Source: Halobellus captivus
GTDB lineage: Archaea > Halobacteriota > Halobacteria > Halobacteriales > Haloferacaceae
NCBI RefSeq assembly: GCF_007655485.1
Contig: NZ_VJXQ01000008.1
Span: 4,441-43,668, forward strand
DNA: 39,228 nt
Direction: 5' to 3'
Under the pieces are notes generated by a model. It was not told the DNA's origin. It saw only the letters and a list, made by a program, of their open reading frames with translations, and did no database searches. This document shows positions 6,610 through 13,715 of the stretch, one piece after another. Each line of letters opens with the position of its first letter. Position 1 is the stretch's first letter. The position numbers and the translations under genes were made by a program.

Positions 6610-9393
6610 TTATCGCATGAGGAGCCGTCTAAGGACGTAGTGGAGGATGCCGCCGTGTTCGATATAGGTCACGGCGGCCGGCGTGCCGACCTGTGCTGTG
6701 ACCGGGAACTCGACAGTCGACCCGTCCGCGCGCTCGGCGATAACGGTCAGTTCGTCCATCACATCGAGCCCCTCATCGAGACCGTAGATCGTGAAGACTT
6801 CCGACCCATCCAGACCGAGAGATTCCCACGAGTCGCCATCATCGAACTGTAGGGGGAGCACACCCATGCCAACGAGGTTGTCGCGATAGATGCGCTCATA
6901 ACTCCCGGCGATGGTTGCGCGAACACCGAGCAGGTCCGTTCCTTTCGCCGCCCAGTCCCGGCTAGACCCAGTTCCGAACTCCTCGCCAGCCATCACGACG
7001 AGCGGTATCCCCTCGTCCCGATAGCGTCGACTAGCTTCGAACACCGTGGCTTGTTCGTCGGTCGGGTGGTGGATCGTGTAGCCACCCTCGACGTCGTCGA
7101 GCATCTCGTTCTCGATTCGGACGTTGGCGAACGTCCCCCGCATCATCACCTCGTGATTGCCCCGACGTGCGCCGTAGGTGTTGAACTCGTGTGGCTCGAC
7201 ACCGTGATCGAGCAGCCACTGACCTGCGGGGAGGTCGGGACCGAACGGGCCGGCTGGACTGATGTGGTCGGTCGTAACAGTATCGCCGAGCCTCAGTAGA
7301 CAGCGTGCGTCCTCGATATCGGCGACGCCGGGTTTCTCTACCGGGAAGTCCTTGAAGAACGGCGGTTCACGGATGTACGTCGAGTCCTCATCCCACTCGT
7401 AGACGTCACCCGTGGGCGCGTCGAGAGCAGCCCATCGCTCATCGCCCTCGAACACGGAGGCGTACTTCTCCTCGAACATCTCCGGAGAGACGTTCTCGTG
7501 GATTGTGGCCTGTACGTCCGCTGCGTCCGGCCAGATGTCCGCCAGATAGACTGGGTTACCCTCAGCGTCGGTGCCCAGCGGCTCGTGTTCGAGATCGATA
7601 TCCATCCGTCCTGCGAGTCCGTAGGCGACGACGAGCGGCGGACTTGCGAGGTAGTTTGCGCGGATCTTCGGGTGGATACGCGCCTCGAAGTTCCGGTTCC
7701 CGGAGAGAACGCTCGTCGTCCAGAGGTCGTGGTCGTCGATGGCCTGTTCGATCGGGTCGGGAAGTGGTCCGGCGTTGCCGATACAGGTGGTACAGCCGTA
7801 ACCGACGACGGCGTACCCGAGCTCTTCGAGATACGGAAGCAGCCCCGATTCTTCGAGATACTGCGTGACGACACGGCTACCCGGTGCGAGACTCGTCTTG
7901 ACGTACGGCGGGATGTCCAGGCCTTTCTCGACGGCGTTCTGGGCGAGCAGTCCAGCAGCGATCATCACCGACGGGTTCGACGTGTTCGTACAGCTCGTGA
8001 TGGCGCTGACGACAACATCTCCGTGTCCAATTTCGACCGTCTCACCGTCGAGGTCGACCTCGACGCGTTTGGTTAACGGGTGCAGTTCCGATTCGGGTTC
8101 AACCTGAACGCCGCCATCGGTCTCCGCACCAGCTGTACCACCCTCACCGAGCCACCGCTGCAATGCGTCCTCGTCGACATCATCGAGGTCGTCCTCGAAC
8201 TCCCCGTGGAGAAGTCCCCGGAAGCTCTGTTTAACGTCCCCCATCGGAATCCGGTCCTGTGGCCGCTTGTGTCCGGCTAGACTCGGTTCGACTGTCGAGA
8301 GGTCGAACTCGATGACCTCAGTATATTCTGGTTCCTGTTCCCCGAATAGACCTTGAGATTCGAGGTACTCGCGAACGAGGTCGACGTGGTCGGGATCACG
8401 CCCGGTGAGTTCGAGATACTCGAGCGTCTGCTCGTCGACCGGGAACATACTGATCGTCGAGCCCTGTTCGGGCGCCATATTGGCGATCGTGGCCCGGTCG
8501 GGGACTGTGAGGTTCTCCACACCAGGACCGAAGAATTCCACGAACCGGTCGACGACGCCGACCTCGCGGAGCCGTTCGGTAATGTGGAGCACGAGATCCG
8601 TCGCCGTCGCACCCTCGGGTAATTCGCCTTCGAGACGGACGCCGACGACCTCGGGGAGTTTCATCGTGACCGGCTGACCGAGCATCGCCGCTTCCGCTTC
8701 GATGCCGCCGACGCCCCACCCGACCACACCGATGCCACCGATCATCGGGGTGTGGCTGTCCGTGCCGACGAGCGTGTCCGGCAGGAGCCAGTTCTCGCCG
8801 TTTTGCTCGCGGGCGTGGACGACCCGACCCAGATGCTCGAGATTCACCTGGTGGACGATACCGGTTCCCGGCGGGACGACGTTGAAGTTCTCGAAGGCGT
8901 TCTGCGCCCACTTGATCGCGCGATACCGTTCGGCGTTTCGCTCGTACTCCAGTTCGACGTTCTTTTCGTAGGCGTCCTCGGAGTCGAAGTAGTCGACCTG
9001 GACGCTGTGGTCGATCACGAGATCAATAGGAATCTCCGGTTCGACCAGGGTAGGATCCCGGTCTTTGCGGTCGACTTCGGATCGAAGGGCCGCCAGGTCG
9101 ACGACCGCGGGCACGCCGGTGAGATCCTGTAGGACGACTCGTGATGGAGAGAACGGAACCTCTGCGTCCGGTACGTCTGGCTCCCAGCCAGCAGCATTCC
9201 TGACATCCGCCGCAGTAACGGTTTCGCCGTTGGCGTTTCGGAGCACCGACTCGAGGAGGATACGGATGCTCACCGGGAGCGTGTCGAGGTCACAGAGGCC
9301 CTGTTCTTCGAGTGCTCGAAGATCGGCTATCTTGTACGTCGTCCCGTCGACGTCGAGTTCGCGGACAGCATCGAATGGGAGCGGATCAGTCAC
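6610..9393 (-). CDS. acnA: Aconitate hydratase A
   Basis: 927 residues from the GTG at 9393; the frame is open to a TTG at 9426, but the homologous N-terminus begins at the GTG. It interconverts citrate and isocitrate in the TCA cycle, in the cytoplasm. The three [4Fe-4S] cysteines are visible in SCTNTSNPSV and GCTTCIGNAGPL. SHTPMIGGIG and EFGTGSSRDWAAKG mark the aconitase core and swivel domain. Length fits the AcnA/IRP1 type. It stands alone between a CBS gene and a DUF7521 module. Two GAATC palindromes lie upstream (9435-9463). A housekeeping enzyme in an accessory metal island is unusual; it may be a second copy. Confidence 0.95.
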   Translation of the reverse strand: MTDPLPFDAVRELDVDGTTYKIADLRALEEQGLCDLDTLPVSIRILLESVLRNANGETVTAADVRNAAGWEPDVPDAEVPFSPSRVVLQDLTGVPAVVDLAALRSEVDRKDRDPTLVEPEIPIDLVIDHSVQVDYFDSEDAYEKNVELEYERNAERYRAIKWAQNAFENFNVVPPGTGIVHQVNLEHLGRVVHAREQNGENWLLPDTLVGTDSHTPMIGGIGVVGWGVGGIEAEAAMLGQPVTMKLPEVVGVRLEGELPEGATATDLVLHITERLREVGVVDRFVEFFGPGVENLTVPDRATIANMAPEQGSTISMFPVDEQTLEYLELTGRDPDHVDLVREYLESQGLFGEQEPEYTEVIEFDLSTVEPSLAGHKRPQDRIPMGDVKQSFRGLLHGEFEDDLDDVDEDALQRWLGEGGTAGAETDGGVQVEPESELHPLTKRVEVDLDGETVEIGHGDVVVSAITSCTNTSNPSVMIAAGLLAQNAVEKGLDIPPYVKTSLAPGSRVVTQYLEESGLLPYLEELGYAVVGYGCTTCIGNAGPLPDPIEQAIDDHDLWTTSVLSGNRNFEARIHPKIRANYLASPPLVVAYGLAGRMDIDLEHEPLGTDAEGNPVYLADIWPDAADVQATIHENVSPEMFEEKYASVFEGDERWAALDAPTGDVYEWDEDSTYIREPPFFKDFPVEKPGVADIEDARCLLRLGDTVTTDHISPAGPFGPDLPAGQWLLDHGVEPHEFNTYGARRGNHEVMMRGTFANVRIENEMLDDVEGGYTIHHPTDEQATVFEASRRYRDEGIPLVVMAGEEFGTGSSRDWAAKGTDLLGVRATIAGSYERIYRDNLVGMGVLPLQFDDGDSWESLGLDGSEVFTIYGLDEGLDVMDELTVIAERADGSTVEFPVTAQVGTPAAVTYIEHGGILHYVLRRLLMR

Positions 9394-9434
9394 AGTAGTT
9401 GAATATGTGATAGGCAACGATATCAATCTCCCCC

Positions 9435-9463
9435 CGAATCCGATTCGATGGGAATCAGGATTC
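9435..9463. promoter_or_regulatory. Two adjacent GAATC palindromes
   Basis: CGAATC-C-GATTCG (9435-9447) and GAATC-AG-GATTC (9452-9463) are both perfect inverted repeats sharing the half-site GAATC. They lie 42-70 nt upstream of acnA and just past the stop of the DUF7521 operon. They could be operators for acnA or part of the upstream terminator. Confidence 0.4.
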
Positions 9464-9489
9464 AGTTTTCTGTGAGGATGTCCCTGGAC

Positions 9490-9765
9490 TCACCGAATAA
9501 AAGACCAGAGGAGGACAGTGAATCCACATACCAACGCGACGGATTCAGCGATATGAACCTGTGTGAGTGTTAATGCTGAAAATTGATAGAGAAACCCCTC
9601 TATGAGGACGCCGAGTGTAATGAATCCGAAGCCGATCGTTGCATCACGTAAGTATCGAGTCTGTTCCTGACGATAGGCGCGAAAACTGATTGTTGTCGTC
9701 GCAACGCCCAATAAGAGGAGAAAGACACGGACTCCAATTAGCGTAACTTCCCACCCACTAGTCAT
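9490..9765 (-). CDS. DUF7521-like membrane protein (second of pair)
   Basis: 91 residues, about three helices, with the polar loop RAYRQEQTRYLRD after the first helix and a glycine-bearing second helix (FGFITLGVLIEG). It is clearly related to 3662-3937 and 9762-10061. The start ATGA overlaps the stop of the preceding gene by 4 nt, so translation is coupled. Function unknown. The gene is lower in GC than acnA. Confidence 0.72.
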   Translation of the reverse strand: MTSGWEVTLIGVRVFLLLLGVATTTISFRAYRQEQTRYLRDATIGFGFITLGVLIEGFLYQFSALTLTQVHIAESVALVCGFTVLLWSFIR

Positions 9766-10061
9766 GAGTCACCCCCTCCATCTGTCGGTTGAGACATTCG
9801 TCCGTATAACGAGTAGAGGATGATAAGCATGCCCACCGCGACAATAGCAGTCTGAATCGTCCCGGCCACGAAGATGGACAGCCCGACGACGTCGAAGAGG
9901 ATGCCTTCGATTACGGACCCGACACTGATGAAAAGGAACCCGATAGCGACGTACAGCATCGGTTCGCTACCGTGGACTCTGTACCCACGAAACGCTTGGT
10001 ACGTTATTAGCAGTCCCAGTCCGACTGTGACGAGCTTTGCGATGACGAGTTCGATGTGCAT
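9762..10061 (-). CDS. DUF7521-like membrane protein (first of pair)
   Basis: 99 residues with three predicted helices and the loop FRGYRVHGSEP. It closely resembles 3662-3937 (MEHTL... versus MHIEL... starts, LVITYQA-type first helix, VIEGILFD second helix). The ATG is 2 nt after the stop of the wHTH regulator, and the 3' end overlaps the next DUF7521 gene. The regulator plus two membrane proteins form one operon. The pair may form a hetero-oligomer (inference). Confidence 0.75.
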   Translation of the reverse strand: MHIELVIAKLVTVGLGLLITYQAFRGYRVHGSEPMLYVAIGFLFISVGSVIEGILFDVVGLSIFVAGTIQTAIVAVGMLIILYSLYGRMSQPTDGGGDS

Positions 10062-10063
10062 GA

Positions 10064-10414
10064 TTAGGTGTCCCGGATGTCGCTCCAGATCCGCGAGAAC
10101 CGCTGTGCGGCGTCCTCACGAACGTGCATCTTCACGGCGATGGTTCCATCTTCGACGTCGACGTTGAGGTGGTCGACGTTCGCTTCATAGACGCTATGAT
10201 GGCTCCCGTCGGCCTCCATCTGTGTCCGTTCGACGAGCAGGTCGTGGGCAACCATATCCTCGACTCGGCGATAAATCGTCGAAAGAGCAACGTCGCACTC
10301 TTCACTCAATTCCTTCGCCGAGAGTGGTTCACGGCTCGTCGCGGCCAGAATCTGACGAACCCGCTCCTCTCCGAGGAGCTCCAACAGTTCGTCAGCGCTG
10401 TCGTCCGTGGACAC
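10064..10414 (-). CDS. Winged-helix regulator, paralogue of 3941-4291
   Basis: 116 residues from the GTG at 10414, the same length as its paralogue. The frame is open to a TTG at 10429. The HTH core LSAKELSEECDVALSTIYRR is nearly the same as in the paralogue, and the C-terminal domain has a similar plan. It leads an operon with two DUF7521 proteins and diverges from a halocyanin-like gene at 10546. The inverted repeat TTTGC-N7-GCAAA (10470-10486) between them may be its operator. Confidence 0.8.
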   Translation of the reverse strand: MSTDDSADELLELLGEERVRQILAATSREPLSAKELSEECDVALSTIYRRVEDMVAHDLLVERTQMEADGSHHSVYEANVDHLNVDVEDGTIAVKMHVREDAAQRFSRIWSDIRDT

Positions 10415-10469
10415 AGCTATTCCTCGCAATACCAGATGCTTTCCCGCCGAGACGTAAGTAACAGCCAGA

Positions 10470-10486
10470 TTTGCGTGGCGTGCAAA
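10470..10486. promoter_or_regulatory. Inverted repeat TTTGC-N7-GCAAA
   Basis: Perfect 5-bp arms centred at 10478 in the 131-nt region between the divergent wHTH gene and the cupredoxin gene. The sequence is unlike the operator at 4327-4353, despite the related regulators. Confidence 0.3.
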
Positions 10487-10545
10487 ACAGGTCTTCCACC
10501 TTTTTCCACAGCTCTCATACGTCCATCTGTGAGGTGACCCACGCT

Positions 10546-11193
10546 ATGACAACTAATTCAGGACTAACGCGTCGGCGGATGCTCCAATTGACCGGCGGTG
10601 CAGCTGTCGTTGGGCTCGCGGGATGTACCGGGACGCAAACAGACGATAGTGGCGGCGGGGCAGACAGTACCTCCACAAGTACTGAAGAGGGAAGCCACAC
10701 CGAGGACGGCGGTGAATCGGGGCACAACGATGAAGGTGGCCACGATGAAGCTGTCGGTGCACCGAGCGATTCGGTTGATGTCTCCATGATCACCGAGGAC
10801 GGGGGGTATCACTTCGAACCGCACGTCGTCCGCGTTAATGTCGGCGGGACGGTCACGTGGACCAATGAGAGCGGCAGCCACTCGACGACGGCCTACCATC
10901 CAGACAACGACCAACCCCAGCTCGTTCCTGATGGGGCTGCATCATGGGATAGTGGCCTTCGCTCGGAGGAAGGCGCGACGTTCGAGCACACCTTCGAGAC
11001 CGAAGGTGTCTACCACTACTACTGTACGCCCCACGAGTCGCTCGGCATGCTCGGGAGCGTTATTGTCGGTGATCCGGACCCGCACGAACAGGTCGCGCTC
11101 GAAGACCCGCCCGCTGATAAACCGGAGACCGTCCGCGAGAAACTCACCGAGCTGAATGAGATAGTTCGGACGGCGCTCGGCGACGACCACTAA
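10546..11193 (+). CDS. Halocyanin-like cupredoxin lipoprotein
   Basis: 215 residues. The start at 10546 places the twin-arginine motif (TRRRMLQLTGG) at the N-terminus and a lipobox (GLAGC, Cys27), so it is Tat-exported and probably lipid-anchored outside the cell. An acidic, His-containing linker (35-70) precedes the cupredoxin domain (77-175). The type-1 copper ligands are H112, C160, H163 and M168. Family members carry electrons or bind copper. A C-terminal helical tail (185-215) is an addition. It diverges from a wHTH operon, which may control it. Confidence 0.88.
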   Translation: MTTNSGLTRRRMLQLTGGAAVVGLAGCTGTQTDDSGGGADSTSTSTEEGSHTEDGGESGHNDEGGHDEAVGAPSDSVDVSMITEDGGYHFEPHVVRVNVGGTVTWTNESGSHSTTAYHPDNDQPQLVPDGAASWDSGLRSEEGATFEHTFETEGVYHYYCTPHESLGMLGSVIVGDPDPHEQVALEDPPADKPETVREKLTELNEIVRTALGDDH

Positions 11194-11217
11194 TTACCAC
11201 TTCGACTACGTTCTTTA

Positions 11218-11784
11218 TTAGATGAGGAGATTGAACACGACGTGAGCCAGCCCAAGGACGAGATAGCCCCCCAGAAGTAAACCGAGAGTTCTCCGGGATA
11301 GAGACGGTAACCCAACGGTATCGGTTCCGTGGATTCGCTCGCCGAGTGTGTAAACGAAGCGTCCTGCCAGCAGCGCGAACGGAAGATGAACGAATAGTAG
11401 GGGGAGGAGTATGGAATCGAACTGGGCGGTCCTTTCGAGACGGGACAGATACTCGAGTTTGAGGACCAGTTCTAACCCACCAACGGTGAGTCCAGATGCG
11501 ACAGTTGCAAGGAGTCCCTCAGTTTTTGAGAGCAATCGATCTCGGGCGTAGCTCCAGACGTAAAAGACGAGTATCAAAGGGAGCAATCTGACGAACGCTT
11601 CCTCGATGAAGCCAGCGAGCCACATCCAGAGTCGAGAAGTTGTCGCTGATAGTAGTACGAGTTCAACCCGATAGGCGATTAAAACACCGAGGGCTGTCAC
11701 TAGAGCACTGAAAGTCGCGAGCCCGAAGAGCGACCGGTACCGAGCGGACACGCTCGACCAATAGCGGTCCAACAAGATAGTCAT
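11218..11784 (-). CDS. Putative PrsW-like intramembrane protease
   Basis: 188 residues with about six hydrophobic segments. I chose the ATG at 11784 over an earlier start at 11823, which runs into the divergent gene. Motifs resemble PrsW/CPBP glutamic membrane proteases: FIEEAFVR (E61, E62, R66), GGLE (E105), H133 in HLPFALLAG, and HVVFN (H181, N185). These lie in or next to helices as expected. PrsW proteins cut membrane anti-sigma or other small membrane proteins; archaeal substrates are unknown. It is divergent from a Tat-targeted Lon-like protease, so the two may form a functional pair. An unrelated polytopic protein remains possible. Confidence 0.5.
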   Translation of the reverse strand: MTILLDRYWSSVSARYRSLFGLATFSALVTALGVLIAYRVELVLLSATTSRLWMWLAGFIEEAFVRLLPLILVFYVWSYARDRLLSKTEGLLATVASGLTVGGLELVLKLEYLSRLERTAQFDSILLPLLFVHLPFALLAGRFVYTLGERIHGTDTVGLPSLSRRTLGLLLGGYLVLGLAHVVFNLLI

Positions 11785-11905
11785 GGGGACTTTCTCGCAG
11801 TGACAGTTGTTTTGCCTCGGCACCCTGACGACACCACTCTTATACCCATACGCGTGTTACCTGTTACCACAGGATCTGTCATCTGCCACAATAAGCTATT
11901 CCAGC

Positions 11906-12643
11906 ATGGGCTCCTCAGAACAAGGCGACACATGCGATTCCGCATCTGGGCCTAGTGGCGACATCGTTGATCGTATTGAGCGGGAGGTCCTCTCCCGACG
12001 GGCGTTTCTTGCTGGAGTTGGTCTTGGATCGATAAGCGGTGTCGGGGCAACAGTCACCCTTACTCGAATGGATACAGGCTTCCAGTCGCTGGCGACACTG
12101 GCAGGTGGGGCGACGACCCCGTTGGATACTCGGTACTATCTTCCAGCGGTGGACGCAGATGGCGCTGGCCTTGTCGTCGAGACCACCTTCAAATTCGCTG
12201 CTGGCGATGGTGAGTTGTTCGTCAATCTGAACGGGATTGAACTTCGACACGACCTCCAGCGCGCACTTGACGAAGCAAAGCAAACTGCGACTCGTCTCAC
12301 CGGACGATCGTTGGCAGATATAGCCATACACGTATCGTTCGTGTCACCCGAGTCCGACACCCTTGCACTCCAGGGGAAAAGTTGGGAGGCTGGCCTCACA
12401 GTCGCACTTATCGCTGGTCTCCGTCAGCAGCCGTTGTCGTCTGAGACACTCATTACTGGAATCGTTGACGACAATGGACACCTGCTTCCAGTTGGCGGAA
12501 TCGAAGCAAAAGCCCGGAGTGCTCGGGCGTTCGGAGCGACCGAATTAGTCGTTCCGAGCGGTGCCGATTCAGGCGGAACTATCGAGGGGGTTCGTCTGAC
12601 ACCGGTTGAATCGGTCTCAGACGTACTCGATCGACTGTTCTAA
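11906..12643 (+). CDS. Secreted or anchored S16 (Lon-like) serine protease
   Basis: 245 residues from the ATG at 11906. An N-terminal cytoplasmic stretch leads to SRRAFLAGVGLGS (29-41), a twin-arginine-like signal or anchor. The C-terminal half matches the Lon proteolytic domain: S159 in GKSWEAGLTVALIAG and K202 in GGIEAKARSARAFGA form the Ser-Lys dyad. No AAA ATPase domain is present, as in archaeal and bacterial Lon-like periplasmic proteases. It would act outside the membrane. A TATA-like CTTATA lies near 11839. It is divergent from the PrsW-like gene. Confidence 0.78.
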   Translation: MGSSEQGDTCDSASGPSGDIVDRIEREVLSRRAFLAGVGLGSISGVGATVTLTRMDTGFQSLATLAGGATTPLDTRYYLPAVDADGAGLVVETTFKFAAGDGELFVNLNGIELRHDLQRALDEAKQTATRLTGRSLADIAIHVSFVSPESDTLALQGKSWEAGLTVALIAGLRQQPLSSETLITGIVDDNGHLLPVGGIEAKARSARAFGATELVVPSGADSGGTIEGVRLTPVESVSDVLDRLF

Positions 12644-12698
12644 CGGTATATTCCGCTGTGACAGAGTGTCGCTGCCCTTCAGTTGTGGCGTGGTCGGA

Positions 12699-12896
12699 TT
12701 ACGCAGACGCGTCGTATCCAGCGTCCTTGACGGAGCTGACGAGTGTATCTGAATCAGCGGACCCCTCGATCGTCGCAGACTCGGCGTTTCGATCAGCAGT
12801 CGCCGCGGAAACGCCCTTGACATCTTCAAGTGCGTCTTCGACGGTCTGTTCGCAGTGTTCACAGGTCATCCCTTCGACGGTGATGGTCTGGCTCAT
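12699..12896 (-). CDS. HMA-domain copper chaperone
   Basis: 65 residues, one HMA domain with GMTCEHC (first Cys at 12, second at 15). It should bind Cu(I) and hand it to CopA encoded nearby. An ATG two codons upstream (12902) is equally possible. It is divergent from the Lrp-TRASH regulator and copA, with a strong inverted repeat (12919-12948) directly in its promoter. Confidence 0.9.
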   Translation of the reverse strand: MSQTITVEGMTCEHCEQTVEDALEDVKGVSAATADRNAESATIEGSADSDTLVSSVKDAGYDASA

Positions 12897-12918
12897 AGCC
12901 ATCTACAGATAGAGGATG

Positions 12919-12948
12919 TGCTTCTATGTGGTTTTCCACTTAGAAGCA
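12919..12948. promoter_or_regulatory. 30-bp inverted repeat, probable operator
   Basis: TGCTTCTA and TAGAAGCA (8 bp, perfect), with inner GTGG and CCAC around TTTT; 12 of 13 arm positions pair. It covers the region where the HMA gene's promoter should lie and is about 80 nt upstream of the Lrp-TRASH start. The Lrp-TRASH protein is the likely binder (inference). Confidence 0.5.
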
Positions 12949-12984
12949 AATGTATTCTCCACCCCTAATCCCAACCTTCCAAAG

Positions 12985-12990
12985 TTTATA
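12985..12990 (+). promoter_or_regulatory. TATA box for the Lrp-TRASH gene
   Basis: TTTATA, 40 nt before the ATG at 13031, directly preceded by TTCCAAAG (12977-12984). A GAGG sequence 7 nt before the ATG could serve as ribosome binding site on the short leader. Confidence 0.5.
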
Positions 12991-13030
12991 GTGCGTAACA
13001 ATAATGTATCCAGCGTAATGAGGCAGTAGT

Positions 13031-13621
13031 ATGCGCAATCTGGACGAAACCGATCTGGAGATACTCTCGTTACTGGCCGAAAACGCCCGCCGTCCATTCA
13101 GTGCGATCGGGGAAGAAGTTGATTTATCAGGCCCAGCTGTTTCCGACCGGGTCAAACGATTACAGGAAGCAGATATTATCAACAATTTCACAATCGACGT
13201 AAACCGGGCGCACCTTCGGGCCGGGGTTCCTGTGTTCATTCAAGCCGAAATCGAACCGGGATCACTCGAGGAGGCCCGCACGCGAGTTCGCGGATCGGAT
13301 GGCATCGAACACGTCTTTGCGACAGCCGAAGGCGATCTCTGGTTCTATGCCCGTGTTGAGGCACAGAACGTCCGCCAGTGGGTAGACAGCCTTTTTGATG
13401 GTCTTGAGATATCGGGATATTCAGTCACCTTGATCGACGAAACTGAATGGACACCTTCAATTGACGGCGTCGAATTTGCCCTCACCTGTACCGAATGCAA
13501 CAATACCGTCGACAATGAAGGTGAGACGACGCGCATCGATGGGGAGATCTATCACTTCTGTTGTCCGTCTTGTCTCGCACGATTTGAAGACCGCTATCAG
13601 CGGCTCGAAGAGGGAGTATAG
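13031..13621 (+). CDS. Lrp/AsnC-type regulator with C-terminal TRASH metal-binding domain
   Basis: 196 residues. The AsnC-type HTH spans about 1-60 (LDETDLEILSLLAENARRP). An alpha/beta Lrp-like middle follows to about 145, then a TRASH domain with C153, C156, C177, C178 and C181. TRASH domains bind copper or similar soft metals. A Halobacterium Lrp-TRASH regulator (VNG1179C, from memory) is needed for copper-induced expression of a CPx ATPase, and the location directly before copA (94 nt) fits that role. A paralogue is at 24018-24611. Confidence 0.9.
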   Translation: MRNLDETDLEILSLLAENARRPFSAIGEEVDLSGPAVSDRVKRLQEADIINNFTIDVNRAHLRAGVPVFIQAEIEPGSLEEARTRVRGSDGIEHVFATAEGDLWFYARVEAQNVRQWVDSLFDGLEISGYSVTLIDETEWTPSIDGVEFALTCTECNNTVDNEGETTRIDGEIYHFCCPSCLARFEDRYQRLEEGV

Positions 13622-13628
13622 TACGCTC

Positions 13629-13641
13629 TTTGGATTCCAAA
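13629..13641. promoter_or_regulatory. Palindrome TTTGGA-T-TCCAAA upstream of copA
   Basis: A perfect 13-nt palindrome starting 7 nt after the regulator's stop and ending 74 nt before copA. A TATA-like CTAAACATA lies between it and copA. The half-site TTCCAAA also occurs beside the regulator's own TATA box, so it may be the copper regulator's site. Confidence 0.4.
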
Positions 13642-13715
13642 TTTCATTGGGGTCGATAACCACCATCTCGCAACAGTAAACCGCCTAAACATAGACCCCG
13701 TATAGTAGAACGAGC

